The notes: generated by a model not told the origin, from the letters alone. A DNA stretch of 64,000 nucleotides from GCA-2718035 sp964435285 (GCA_964435285.1 CAYSYA010000003.1:62001-126000), one strand, 5' to 3'. Shown: positions 9,618-19,225, counted from the first letter of the stretch. Program-made: numbers and translations.

Positions 9618-10358
9618 ATGTTGAAAATAAAAAACTTAAAAGTAAGCACAGAGAGTGACGTCTCTATATTAAATGGTCTAAATTTAGCCGTTGGTCCAGG
9701 AGAGGTACATGCAATAATGGGGCCCAACGGGTCTGGAAAAAGCACGCTTGCCTCTGTTATTGCGGGAGACCCAAAATATATTATTACTGAAGGTGGTATA
9801 AACTTTTTAAATGAAGACATCAAAGAACTTGAGCCAGAAGAAAGGGCTGCGCTAGGTTTATTTCTTTCTTTTCAATACCCAATTGAAATACCAGGTATTT
9901 CCTTAAACAATTTTATAAAAACTTCTTTGAATCAAAAACAGAAAGCATTAGGTTTAAAGCCATTCAGCGCAAAAGAAATTTTGGGAGAAATTAAAAAAAA
10001 TGCTGAAATATTAAAAATAGATTTAGATTTCATTAAAAGATTTGTTAATGTCGGTTTTTCTGGAGGCGAGAAAAAAAGAGCAGAAATTTTTCAAATGTTA
10101 ATGCTTCAACCAAAGTTATCTATTTTAGACGAAACAGACTCCGGACTAGATATTGATGCATTAAAAATAGTTGCCAACGGTGTTAATAATTTAAGAAATA
10201 AAGAAAACTCATTTATTATCATTACACACTATCAACGACTTTTGGATTATATTAAACCTGATTATGTACACGTTTTAAGTGAGGGGAAGATTATTAAATC
10301 TGGGGGGGCAGAAATTGCGAAAATGTTAGAAGAAAATGGTTATGACTGGATTAAGTAA
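9618..10358 (+). CDS. sufC: Fe-S assembly ATPase SufC
   Basis: Soluble ABC-type ATPase that powers the SufBCD scaffold. The 246-residue protein has Walker A GPNGSGKST, the Q-loop in FLSFQYP, signature FSGGEKKRAE, Walker B LSILDETDSGLD and the H-loop HYQRLL. The SufC-specific form of Walker B (DETDSGLD) separates it from transporter ATPases. Its end overlaps the start of sufD, which suggests coupled translation. Confidence 0.96.
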   Translation: MLKIKNLKVSTESDVSILNGLNLAVGPGEVHAIMGPNGSGKSTLASVIAGDPKYIITEGGINFLNEDIKELEPEERAALGLFLSFQYPIEIPGISLNNFIKTSLNQKQKALGLKPFSAKEILGEIKKNAEILKIDLDFIKRFVNVGFSGGEKKRAEIFQMLMLQPKLSILDETDSGLDIDALKIVANGVNNLRNKENSFIIITHYQRLLDYIKPDYVHVLSEGKIIKSGGAEIAKMLEENGYDWIK

Positions 10359-11628
10359 AAAAACACTAGCGTCATTTAATCTTGAAAATGAATCGAGGTT
10401 TTTATCTGACTTTTTTCCTACTGTAAAAAATGAAGATTGGAAATATACTAATTTAAAAAAATACATTCCTGAGTCTATCATTGCTCAGCCATTTGAAAAT
10501 ATAATTGATGAGGAGCTTACAAAAAAATTAGAAAAAAAAATTAATAACATTATAGCTAATAAAAATGTTATTTTTTTTATTGACGGAGTTTTTCAAAAAA
10601 AGTATTCTAATGTACCTGATGGGGTAAAAATTAACAAACTTTTTGTGGAAGACTGTGGTCTAAAAACTCTTTATATGAACCAAGCGGGTACTGAATTCAG
10701 TTGCGCGGATGAAAAGTCTTATGGTGGTTTTTTAAATTTTACAAATAACACGAAATTAATTGAACTTAATTCTTATTTAAGCAATTACCCTTATATAATA
10801 AAATTTGATGACTCTTATGTAAATGAAACCAGAATTAAAGTGATCCATAGCTTCACTAATAAAGAGGCTTTTTTTAATCAAAATAGAGTATTGTTTTTGG
10901 TGGAAAAAAACGCAAACGTTTTAGTTCATGAAGAAGTTTTAAATTTTGGAAAAGAAAACTCTGCATTTAATATGGTTTCTGAAATTATTTGCCTAGAAAA
11001 CTCTTCATTAGAATATTTTTCAACACAAAAAGATTCTTCAAAGTCTAATTTAATAAATACTGTTTTCTGCACACAACAAAAAAATAGCACAAGTAACTTT
11101 AATATATTTTCTATTGATGGTAAATTAATTAGAAATAACATTCAAGTTGACCTATTGGGAGAAAATAGTTCCTCTAGTGTGAGCGGTACATCCTTATCGA
11201 AATCCTCACAACACCTTGATAATTTCATAACTATTTCTCATATGGTTGAAAACTGTAAAAGTAGTCAACTATTTAAGTCGGTTTACGATGATAACTCGTC
11301 GGGTGCTTTTTGCGGTAAAATTTTTGTTGAAAAGGGGGCCCAACAAACAGAGGCTTTTCAACAAAATAATAATTTAATGGTCTCTAAAAACTCTAGCGTA
11401 AACGCAAAGCCACAATTAGAAATATTTGCTGATGATGTTGTTTGTTCTCATGGTTGTACAATTGGCGCTATTGATGACGACATTCTTTTTTACTTACAAT
11501 CTAGGGGAATTAAAAAAGAGGAGGCAATTAAAGTTTTAATTGCAGCCTTTTTAAATGATCAAATTTCTAATATTAAAAATGACGAAATTAAGACTGAAAT
11601 AAGTAGTTTATTTTTTAAAAATCAATAA
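10342..11628 (+). CDS. sufD: Fe-S cluster assembly protein SufD
   Basis: Partner of SufB in the SufBC2D complex, implicated in iron acquisition during cluster building. The protein of about 428 residues starts inside the end of sufC; I chose the ATG at 10342, but an ATG two codons earlier (10336) in the same frame is equally possible. The C-terminal core (GAQQTEAFQQNNNLMVS, AKPQLEIFADDVVCSHGCTIGAIDDDILFYLQSRGI) is diagnostic for SufD. The N-terminal half is more variable, as usual in the family. Its stop overlaps the start of sufS by one base (TAATG). Confidence 0.94.
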   Translation: MTGLSKKTLASFNLENESRFLSDFFPTVKNEDWKYTNLKKYIPESIIAQPFENIIDEELTKKLEKKINNIIANKNVIFFIDGVFQKKYSNVPDGVKINKLFVEDCGLKTLYMNQAGTEFSCADEKSYGGFLNFTNNTKLIELNSYLSNYPYIIKFDDSYVNETRIKVIHSFTNKEAFFNQNRVLFLVEKNANVLVHEEVLNFGKENSAFNMVSEIICLENSSLEYFSTQKDSSKSNLINTVFCTQQKNSTSNFNIFSIDGKLIRNNIQVDLLGENSSSSVSGTSLSKSSQHLDNFITISHMVENCKSSQLFKSVYDDNSSGAFCGKIFVEKGAQQTEAFQQNNNLMVSKNSSVNAKPQLEIFADDVVCSHGCTIGAIDDDILFYLQSRGIKKEEAIKVLIAAFLNDQISNIKNDEIKTEISSLFFKNQ

Positions 11629-12842
11629 TGTTAAATATAAATGAAATAAGATCACAATTTCCCATTCTTTCTAAAAAAAAAAGCGAGAAACAGTTCGTTT
11701 ATTTTGATAATGCAGCAACTACTCATAAGCCCACACAAGTTATCAATAGCATTAATAATTTTTACACCAACTACAATAGTAATATACAAAGAGGGGTGTA
11801 CTCTTTAGCCAATAAGGCCACCAATAAATATGAAGAGTCGAGGGGTTTAATTAGTAAACTTTTAAATACCCGTCTGAAGGAAGAAGTTATTTTTACAAGC
11901 GGGGTTACGCACTCAATTAACATGGTTGCATTTGGTTATTTAAACAACCTATTGTTACCAGGAGATGAAATATTGATTGGGGAAATGGAGCATCACGCTA
12001 ATATTGTTCCATGGCAGGCAATCGCCTCCAAAATGAAGTTTAAAATCAATGTTATTAATTGCTGTAAAGATGGTAAAATAAAAATTGATGACTTGCGAAA
12101 AAAACTTAACTCTAACGTTAAATTATTAGCAATACAACACGTATCTAATATAACTGGTCACGAAAACAACATTAAAGAAATTTGTTCTATTGCTCATGCT
12201 AATAATATAAAAGTATTTGTTGATGGGGCTCAAGCTGTATCTCACAAAAAAATTGATGTTCAAGATTTAGATTGCGATTTTTACACCTTTTCTGGTCATA
12301 AGTGCTACGGGCCTACTGGGGTTGGTGTATTATATGGAAAAAAATCTTGCCTGATAAAAATGGATCCCTTTATGTATGGGGGCAATATGATTAATGAAGT
12401 CTCTTTTGAAAATAGTTCTTGGGGGGAAATACCTCACAAATTTGAGGCGGGTACTGCGAATATAGCAGGCGTAATTGGTCTTGGTGAATCAATAAAATAT
12501 ATTTCCTCAGTGGGATTAAAAAACATTCAAGAAAGAGAGGCGTTACTAATAAATAAAATGTGGCATCATTTAAAGTCAATAGATGAGGTTATTGTGTATA
12601 CAAACACGATGCCCACCTCCCCAATCTTTTCTTTTAATTTAAAAAATATTCATAGTTATGACGCTGGCAGCCTATTAGATGAAATGAATATTTGTGTTAG
12701 AACTGGTCATCTTTGTGCCCAAACAGCTATTAATTCTTTAGGCGTTTCTGGTTTAATTCGAGCCTCTCTTTGTTTTTATAATACTGAGCAAGAGGTTGAA
12801 TTGTTTTTTACAGCAATTAAAAAGGTTTTGAAATTTTTATAA
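11628..12842 (+). CDS. sufS: Cysteine desulfurase SufS
   Basis: PLP enzyme that takes sulfur from cysteine as a persulfide for Fe-S assembly. The 404-residue protein shows the PLP lysine in FSGHKCYGPTGVG, the upstream VDGAQAVSH, and the active-site cysteine loop RTGHLCAQ of group II desulfurases. The start codon overlaps the sufD stop; sufE follows directly with no spacing, which fits the SufS-SufE sulfur relay. Confidence 0.95.
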   Translation: MLNINEIRSQFPILSKKKSEKQFVYFDNAATTHKPTQVINSINNFYTNYNSNIQRGVYSLANKATNKYEESRGLISKLLNTRLKEEVIFTSGVTHSINMVAFGYLNNLLLPGDEILIGEMEHHANIVPWQAIASKMKFKINVINCCKDGKIKIDDLRKKLNSNVKLLAIQHVSNITGHENNIKEICSIAHANNIKVFVDGAQAVSHKKIDVQDLDCDFYTFSGHKCYGPTGVGVLYGKKSCLIKMDPFMYGGNMINEVSFENSSWGEIPHKFEAGTANIAGVIGLGESIKYISSVGLKNIQEREALLINKMWHHLKSIDEVIVYTNTMPTSPIFSFNLKNIHSYDAGSLLDEMNICVRTGHLCAQTAINSLGVSGLIRASLCFYNTEQEVELFFTAIKKVLKFL

Positions 12843-13262
12843 ATGAGTTTAGAAAAAAACATTTCCGAAATTAAACAAGAGTTTAGTTTTTTCGACTCTT
12901 GGGAAGAAAAATATGAATATTTAATTGATTTAGGTAAATCAATTCCCGCAATGGATAACAGCTTAAAAAATGAAAAAAATATTGTTCGGGGCTGCCAAGC
13001 TAAAGTTTGGTTGGTTTGTAAAATCCATAATAGACAATTATTTTTACATGGAGATAGTGATGCTATAATCACAAAGGGCCTGGTTGGTTTACTAATAAAC
13101 ATTTTTAACAACTGCAGCATTGATGAAATAGTGAATTCAAATAACCAGTTTTTAGTTGAATTGGGTTTAAACAAACACTTGTCTATGACTAGGTCAAATG
13201 GTATAATTGAAATGATCGCTAAAATACGCTCATTTTGTTCAAATAATTTAAATTATGAATAA
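12843..13262 (+). CDS. sufE: Sulfur acceptor protein SufE
   Basis: Accepts the persulfide from SufS and carries it to SufB. The 139-residue protein has the SufE fold sequence (FFDSWEEKYEYLIDLGKSIP) and the acceptor cysteine in RGCQAKVW. It begins immediately after the sufS stop and overlaps the next gene by 8 bases. Confidence 0.95.
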   Translation: MSLEKNISEIKQEFSFFDSWEEKYEYLIDLGKSIPAMDNSLKNEKNIVRGCQAKVWLVCKIHNRQLFLHGDSDAIITKGLVGLLINIFNNCSIDEIVNSNNQFLVELGLNKHLSMTRSNGIIEMIAKIRSFCSNNLNYE

Positions 13263-13572
13263 AAATATTGAAACACTTTCTGATCTAATTATTAAAAAAC
13301 TTGACTCCATATATGACCCGGAAATACCCGTTAGTATTTATGAGCTTGGTTTAATCTATGATGTTAGAATAAATAAAAAAAGCGAAGTTAAAATAATTAT
13401 GACCTTAACTTCACCATCCTGCCCGGTCGCAGAGTCTTTGCCAGAGGAAGTAAAACAAGAAGTTGAAAAAATAAATGGTGTTAAGTCTGCTGAAGTAGAA
13501 ATAACCTTTGAGCCGCCGTGGGAAAAAAGTATGATGTCTGAAGAAGCGAAGTTAGAGTTAGGTTTTCTTTAA
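13255..13572 (+). CDS. SufT/MIP18-like (DUF59) Fe-S maturation protein
   Basis: A 105-residue DUF59 protein, the family that includes SufT and eukaryotic MIP18/CIA2, which help to mature Fe-S proteins. Visible motifs are DPEIPVSIYELGLIYDV and the conserved cysteine in TSPSCPVAESLP. It overlaps sufE by 8 bases and is in the suf transcription unit, which supports a role in cluster delivery or maturation. The exact step is not resolved for the family. Confidence 0.9.
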   Translation: MNKNIETLSDLIIKKLDSIYDPEIPVSIYELGLIYDVRINKKSEVKIIMTLTSPSCPVAESLPEEVKQEVEKINGVKSAEVEITFEPPWEKSMMSEEAKLELGFL

Positions 13573-13574
13573 TT

Positions 13575-14084
13575 ATGAGTGAAACAATAAGAAATAAAAT
13601 ATCAGAATCTGGAATAATAAATATTAACATTTCAGATTTTATGCCAAAAAATGAGGTAAAAGGAATTGATTTAAAAGACTGGTTGGTTGATGATTTAATA
13701 ATACGTGAACAAGACTTCAAAGAAAAGCTTAAGAGTTTTGATTTGGAGTCTTTTAAAGACAAAAATGTTTTTATATATTGTTCTGTAGATGTTATTATTC
13801 CTATTTGGGCATTTTTACTATTACAAGTAAAGCTGAACAAACTAGCTAAGTTTATTTTTTTTGGAACAAAAAATGAAATGAACCTCTCACTATTTCAACA
13901 ATCAGTAGAATCAAGATTAAATACTTCTGAATTTAAAAATAAAAGAGTTTTTATAAAGGGTTGCGGAGACCCTTCTTTACAACTTGGCTTTTATTCAATT
14001 GTTAGTCAAAAATTAACACCTGTAGTAAAGAGTTTATTTTATGGAGAAGCGTGTTCTAATGTGCCTTTAATAAAAAATATGTAA
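13575..14084 (+). CDS. DUF2480 family protein, end of suf operon
   Basis: A 169-residue soluble protein that I recognise as DUF2480, a Bacteroidota family of unknown function commonly found beside suf genes. It starts 2 bases after the sufT-like gene. Cysteines occur in three conserved-looking places in the C-terminal half (IYCSVD, IKGCGDPS, GEACSN), which would suit sulfur or Fe-S handling, but this is only inference. No signal peptide or membrane segment. Confidence 0.82.
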   Translation: MSETIRNKISESGIININISDFMPKNEVKGIDLKDWLVDDLIIREQDFKEKLKSFDLESFKDKNVFIYCSVDVIIPIWAFLLLQVKLNKLAKFIFFGTKNEMNLSLFQQSVESRLNTSEFKNKRVFIKGCGDPSLQLGFYSIVSQKLTPVVKSLFYGEACSNVPLIKNM

Positions 14085-14123
14085 ATTAGCCCCTCTTATT
14101 AAACACTTAAAAAAAATCTCAAT

Positions 14124-16445
14124 ATGAAAAAACCTATTTTATTCTTTTTTTGCCTTTTAATTTCTTTTTCACCAATAAAGGGTGATGAGGGAATGTGGCT
14201 TCCCATTTTAATTAATAAGTTAAAAAATGTTGATTTGGAAAAAATGGGACTTCAGTTGTCCCCTGAAGAATTGTATAGTGTAAATAATAATTCATTAAAA
14301 GACGCTATTGTTAGCTTTAACGGTTATTGTACTGGTGAAATTATTTCTGACCAAGGTTTATTATTAACCAACCACCATTGTGGATATGACGCTATACAAT
14401 ATCATAGTTCAGTTGATAGTGATTATTTAAAAAATGGGTTTTGGGCTGCAAACAAAAAAAGTGAATTAATCAACCCTGACATGTTTGTAGATTTTTTAAT
14501 TAAAATGGAAGATGTGACAAGTGTGGTTTTGGCCGGAACTGATACCGCCTCTAATACAGAAGCTAAAATCCAAGAAAATATTAGCAACATCATTAAATTA
14601 TCAACCGAGGGAACTCATTACTGGTCAAGGGTTAACTCTTTTTACGGTGGAAATGAGTATTATTTATTTGTTTATGAAAGATTTGAAGATGTTCGTTTAG
14701 TGGGCGCCCCACCTGAGTCTATTGGTAAATATGGTGGAGATACAGATAACTGGATGTGGCCCAGACACACTGGTGACTTTGCTCTTTTTAGAGTTTACTC
14801 CGGTCCTGATGGTATGCCGGCAAAATATAGCTCGGAAAACATTCCTTTAAAGCCCAAGCACCATCTTCCAATCTCTTTAAATGGGGTTAATGAGGGAGAT
14901 TTTTCAATGATATTTGGTTACCCAGGGTCAACTGATAGGTACCTCTCTTCTTTTGGTATTGAGCAAGCATTAAATCTTTATAACCCAACAGTAGTAAAAA
15001 TTAGAACAGGCATTTTAGATGTTTTAGATAAACACATGAACAGTGATGCGGCTATTAAAATTAAATATGCGTCCAAAAAAGCTAGTGTCGCTAATTATTG
15101 GAAATATTACCAGGGTCAATCAAAACAATTAAAAGATTTAAACGTTTTTGATCAAAAAGTTAATATAGAGGAGGACTTTAAAAAATTTACTAATTCTAGT
15201 AAGAAAAATATAGCTAAATATGGCGAAGTTCTAAATGATATTGATAGCGCTTATAAAGTCATGGATGAGTTTATTCTTTCTGTAGTTTGCCTTAATGAAG
15301 GCGCATGGAGGGGGTCTGATGCAATGAGGTTTGCAAGAACCTCTACAAGGGGTTTGTTAAAAGCCCTTGAGGGAAATGATCGGGATTTAATATTATCTGA
15401 AGTAGAAAAACTAAGAAAAAGAACCAAGGAGTTCTTTAAAGATTATGACCCGAAGGTAGATGCAGATTTGTTTTTAAGTACCATGAATTCATATGTTGAA
15501 ATAGCTCCCAAAGAACAACTTCCTAGAGCGCTTACTGAAAACCCCGACCTCAAAAAATGGAGAAATCAAATTTATAATCAATCAATCTTTTGTTCTAAAC
15601 AAAAAATGAATAGATTTCTGAGCTCTACTATAAACATGAAAAATAGAATTCTAGAAGATCCTATTTTTAAAGCTCAAGAATCTATAATTGGCAACTACTT
15701 AGATAATATTATGCCAGGGTTCAGGGCCGCTCAGTCTAAACTAGATGACGCTAACAAGTTATTTATTGCCGCCCTTATGCAAATGTATCCTGAAAAAGAT
15801 TTTTACTCTGACGCTAATTTCACAATGAGAATGACCTATGGTTCTGTTGGGGGCTACGTGATGAACGATGGTCAGGTTTTTAATTTTAAAACAAATCTGG
15901 ATGGTGTAATTAAAAAAATGAACAACGAAGATCCAGAGTTTATTGTTCCTGATAAATTAGTTGAACTATACAATAAAAAAGACTATGGTGTGTATGAAGA
16001 AAACGGATCTGTTCCTGTTTGCTTTATTTCTAATAATGATATTACTGGTGGTAACTCTGGCTCTCCAGTTATTAATGGCCAAGGCCATTTGATTGGGTGT
16101 GCTTTTGATGGAAATTGGGAAGGCATGAGTGGGGATATTGCCTTTGACTCAAAGCTAAATAGAACCATCTCTGTCGATGCAAAATATATTCTATTCATAA
16201 TTGATAAATTTGCAGGAGCTACACATTTAATAAATGAAATGACATTAGTAAAATCTGCCCCAAAAACTAAAAGTGAAAAGAAAAAAAAGGTATCAAACAA
16301 TAAAAAGGTAGAAAAAAAATCTAATGAGTCATTTGGTGACGCTTTTTTAAAAGCCTGGAAAAAGGGTTTGAAAACTTTTTATTGGAACGGAGAGCTATAT
16401 ACTACTCAAAGAGCAGACGATCCAGTTTTGATTGAAACTGAATAG
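14124..16445 (+). CDS. S46 family dipeptidyl-peptidase, DPP7-like, with C-terminal tail
   Basis: A secreted or periplasmic serine peptidase that removes dipeptides from N-termini. The 773-residue precursor has a signal peptide (to about residue 20) followed at once by DEGMWLP, the usual mature start of S46 enzymes. The catalytic His is in TNHHCGYDAIQ and the Ser is Ser645 in TGGNSGSPV. The residue 18 after this Ser, which sets the S1 pocket in the Porphyromonas enzymes, is Gly (FDGNW) as in DPP7, not Arg as in DPP11, so hydrophobic rather than acidic P1 preference is inferred. After the usual family end (ATHLINEM) there is a Lys-rich linker and a 39-residue tail of separate character (residues about 735-773), see findings. 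Confidence 0.92.
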   Translation: MKKPILFFFCLLISFSPIKGDEGMWLPILINKLKNVDLEKMGLQLSPEELYSVNNNSLKDAIVSFNGYCTGEIISDQGLLLTNHHCGYDAIQYHSSVDSDYLKNGFWAANKKSELINPDMFVDFLIKMEDVTSVVLAGTDTASNTEAKIQENISNIIKLSTEGTHYWSRVNSFYGGNEYYLFVYERFEDVRLVGAPPESIGKYGGDTDNWMWPRHTGDFALFRVYSGPDGMPAKYSSENIPLKPKHHLPISLNGVNEGDFSMIFGYPGSTDRYLSSFGIEQALNLYNPTVVKIRTGILDVLDKHMNSDAAIKIKYASKKASVANYWKYYQGQSKQLKDLNVFDQKVNIEEDFKKFTNSSKKNIAKYGEVLNDIDSAYKVMDEFILSVVCLNEGAWRGSDAMRFARTSTRGLLKALEGNDRDLILSEVEKLRKRTKEFFKDYDPKVDADLFLSTMNSYVEIAPKEQLPRALTENPDLKKWRNQIYNQSIFCSKQKMNRFLSSTINMKNRILEDPIFKAQESIIGNYLDNIMPGFRAAQSKLDDANKLFIAALMQMYPEKDFYSDANFTMRMTYGSVGGYVMNDGQVFNFKTNLDGVIKKMNNEDPEFIVPDKLVELYNKKDYGVYEENGSVPVCFISNNDITGGNSGSPVINGQGHLIGCAFDGNWEGMSGDIAFDSKLNRTISVDAKYILFIIDKFAGATHLINEMTLVKSAPKTKSEKKKKVSNNKKVEKKSNESFGDAFLKAWKKGLKTFYWNGELYTTQRADDPVLIETE

Positions 16446-17339
16446 GTGGGTTTAAATATTGTTATTCTTACAGAGGATAGGTATGAAGCTCCCTCGAAAA
16501 AGAATAGTTACATAAACAACATTTTAAAAGAAGACTTCCTTTTATTTTACGCCTTAAAAAAATTAGGGTTTAATGTTATGAGGTCTAGTTGGTCTTCAAA
16601 GAAATTTAATTGGGAAACTGTTGACTTCGCCATTTTTAGAACCACCTGGGATTATTTTGAAAGACTAGATGATTTTTTAAACTGGATTAACACTTATTCA
16701 CGAAAAATTAAATTTATAAATAGTATTGATTTAATTAAATGGAATTTAGATAAAAGCTATTTACAGGACTTCCCCAAAGAGGATGTTGTTCCAAGTTTGT
16801 TTTTAACAAAAAATAGCCACAAATCCTTAAAGGAAATTTCCATACAAAAGGGTTGGAATGAATTAATCATAAAGCCTTCTATTTCTGCTGCTGCGTGGAA
16901 TACCCACAGGGTTTCAGCCGAAAATATTAATGAAATGGAATTGGTTTTTTCAAATCTTAAATCATCCCATAAAATGATTGTGCAAGAATTTCAAAAATCT
17001 GTTTTAACTAGTGGTGAGATATCAATAATGGTTTTTGGTGGTAAATATTCTCATGCGGTGTTAAAGAAATCAAAAAAAAATGATTTTCGTGTACAAGATG
17101 ATTTTGGTGGCACTGTATGTAAATACGAACCAAAAAAAACTGAAATTGATTTTGCTGAAAAAATAGTAAGCCTGTGCCCAGAAAGGCCTTTATATGCAAG
17201 GGTGGATATTTTGTTAAGCAAAAGTGGGGGTTTTTTATTATCTGAACTAGAAATAATTGAGCCCGAGCTATGGTTTAGGTTCTGTGAAAAAAGTGCAGAC
17301 TTTTTAGCTAAAAAGATATACGAATCTATTATATTTTAA
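16446..17339 (+). CDS. ATP-grasp domain protein (RimK/glutathione synthetase-like)
   Basis: A 297-residue member of the ATP-grasp superfamily, enzymes that join a carboxylate to an amine or thiol through an acyl phosphate. The N-terminal part is a pre-ATP-grasp fold (FAIFRTTWDYFERLDDFLNWI); the ATP-binding lysine region is ELIIKPSISAAAWNTHRV; the metal-binding end is ARVDILLSKSGGFLLSELEIIEPELWF. This is the group often annotated as prokaryotic glutathione synthetase ATP-grasp; the substrate is not known. The start is a GTG directly after the stop of the S46 gene, so translation probably depends on that gene. It ends in convergent 4-base overlap with the PurF-like gene. Confidence 0.82.
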   Translation: MGLNIVILTEDRYEAPSKKNSYINNILKEDFLLFYALKKLGFNVMRSSWSSKKFNWETVDFAIFRTTWDYFERLDDFLNWINTYSRKIKFINSIDLIKWNLDKSYLQDFPKEDVVPSLFLTKNSHKSLKEISIQKGWNELIIKPSISAAAWNTHRVSAENINEMELVFSNLKSSHKMIVQEFQKSVLTSGEISIMVFGGKYSHAVLKKSKKNDFRVQDDFGGTVCKYEPKKTEIDFAEKIVSLCPERPLYARVDILLSKSGGFLLSELEIIEPELWFRFCEKSADFLAKKIYESIIF

Positions 17340-19225
17340 TAAGCCCTTTTATTATTGCCCTCCATGTAATATATAAAAGCCTTATTTACAAAGGCATTTC
17401 CACCATGAGTGGGATACTTTCCAGTGAAATACCAATCACCTGTATGGTTAGGACAGGATGTGTGAAGGTCTTCTATTGTTTGATATATTATTTCTAATGA
17501 TGCGTTTAGTTTTTTAGGCTTTAAAGATTTTGCAATTTCTTTAGAAATTTGATTTGCGTTAAGGGAGTTGTAAATCTCTCTAACTTCATTTTTCTGTTTT
17601 TCTTTAGGTAATTTAATAGATCTTTGACATGATTTATATACTTCTTGAATTTTTTCTCTTCCCTCTTGTGTGTTTTTTAATAAAGATATCGCAGCTTTAA
17701 AGGCAATCAGGTCTCCTAATTTTGCCATATCTATTCCGTAACAATCTGGGTATCTTATTTGGGGGGCGGAAGAAACTATTATAATTTTTTTAGGCTTTAA
17801 CCTTCCTAACATTTCTAGTATACTTTCTCTTAAAGTTGTTCCCCTTACTATACTATCGTCTAGTATAACTAGATTGTCGTTTTTTTGTATCAAACCATAT
17901 GTGGTGTCATAAACGTGACCCACTAAATTCTCCCTGTGCTCATCGGCTGTTATAAAAGTTCTAAGTTTTGCGTCTTTAATTGCTATTTTTTCGATTCTAA
18001 GGGTTTGGTTAAGAATTGTTGAATGTTTTTGTTTTCTTTCTTGTTTTATTGCTTTTTGCTTAAACTTATTTAAAGATTTTGTTATTTCCTCCACCATTCC
18101 ATAAAATGCTATCTCTGCCGTATTGGGAATAAATGAAAAAACTGTGTTTTGAAAATCATTTTCTACGCTATTTAAAATTTTAGAACTTAGTTTCTTTCCC
18201 AACTTTTTTCTTTCTTTATAAATATCAATGTCATTTCCTCTAGAAAAATATATTCTTTCAAAAGAACATGATTTTCTTCTTTTGGGCTTTATTATTTGCT
18301 CCTGGGACACCTTACCTTTTTTTCTTATAATTAACGCAGACCCTCTTTCAATTTCTTCAATTTTATTTATAGGTACACCAAAAGCTGTTTGTATAACAGG
18401 CCTCTCTGATGCCACAACCACAATTTCATCATCTTTATAAAAATATGCGGGTCGAATTCCGTTTGGATCCCTTAAAACAAATGCGTCCCCATGACCTAGC
18501 ATTCCAGCAATAACATAGCCCCCATCCCATTTCTTACAAGACTCTTTTAAAATGTTTTTTATATCTAGGTTTTGTTCAATTTTTTTAGAAATTTTAATTT
18601 TTCCTAATCCTTTATTTTTGTATTTGTGATAAAGTCTATCGTTTTCCTCATCAGTGAAATGGCCTATTTTTTCTAAAATTGTAATAGTGTCTGTTTTTTC
18701 TTTTGGGGCCTGACCTAAGCTTATTAGTTGTTGGAACAACTCATCCACGTTGGTCATATTAAAGTTTCCTGCAACAACAAGGTTTTTAGTTTTCCAATTA
18801 TTTTCCCTGAGAACTGGATGGCACCTTTCAATATTATTTTTTCCATATGTACCATACCTTAAGTGTCCTAAAAATAACTCACCCGCGTATGGGTAATTTT
18901 GCTTAAACCAATCTAGGTTTTCAATATCTTTTGGGTGGTTTTTTTTTAAATCAAAATACTCTCTTTCAACATTTTGGAAAATATGTTCTATTGAGTTTTT
19001 ATTTACAGATCTAATTCTATTTATATATTTTTGACCAGGGCTTACGTCCAATTTCATGCTTACCAAACCAGCCCCATCTTGTCCTCGATTGACTTGTTTT
19101 TGCATCATTAAAAACATTTTATTCAACGCGAATATTTTTGTTCCATACTTTTTTTTATAAAAGTCTAGTGGCTTTAATAATCTAATAAGGGCTATTCCGC
19201 ACTCGTGTTTTATGGAGTCGCTCAT
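17336..19225 (-). CDS. Long PurF-like amidophosphoribosyltransferase homologue
   Basis: A class II glutamine amidotransferase fused to a type I phosphoribosyltransferase domain, the PurF architecture that makes phosphoribosylamine from PRPP and glutamine. The nucleophile would be Cys9 (HECGIAL), so a short propeptide must be removed. Glutaminase motifs NRGQDGAG, GHLRYGTYG and AGNFNMTN follow; the PRPP-binding loop is VILDDSIVRGTTL. At 629 residues it is well above the roughly 500 of standard PurF; Bacteroidota often carry this long homologue in addition to ordinary PurF. It lies 27 bases after the 3-hydroxyanthranilate dioxygenase gene and is probably co-transcribed with it. Whether it serves purine synthesis here cannot be told from the window. 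Confidence 0.82.
   Translation of the reverse strand: MSDSIKHECGIALIRLLKPLDFYKKKYGTKIFALNKMFLMMQKQVNRGQDGAGLVSMKLDVSPGQKYINRIRSVNKNSIEHIFQNVEREYFDLKKNHPKDIENLDWFKQNYPYAGELFLGHLRYGTYGKNNIERCHPVLRENNWKTKNLVVAGNFNMTNVDELFQQLISLGQAPKEKTDTITILEKIGHFTDEENDRLYHKYKNKGLGKIKISKKIEQNLDIKNILKESCKKWDGGYVIAGMLGHGDAFVLRDPNGIRPAYFYKDDEIVVVASERPVIQTAFGVPINKIEEIERGSALIIRKKGKVSQEQIIKPKRRKSCSFERIYFSRGNDIDIYKERKKLGKKLSSKILNSVENDFQNTVFSFIPNTAEIAFYGMVEEITKSLNKFKQKAIKQERKQKHSTILNQTLRIEKIAIKDAKLRTFITADEHRENLVGHVYDTTYGLIQKNDNLVILDDSIVRGTTLRESILEMLGRLKPKKIIIVSSAPQIRYPDCYGIDMAKLGDLIAFKAAISLLKNTQEGREKIQEVYKSCQRSIKLPKEKQKNEVREIYNSLNANQISKEIAKSLKPKKLNASLEIIYQTIEDLHTSCPNHTGDWYFTGKYPTHGGNAFVNKAFIYYMEGNNKRAY

Noticed and set aside
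13481..13840. Minus-strand frame of 119 codons across the sufT/DUF2480 junction
   Set aside because: Both plus-strand genes are conserved there; the frame is low-complexity Ser/Phe/Ile sequence typical of antisense AT-rich DNA.
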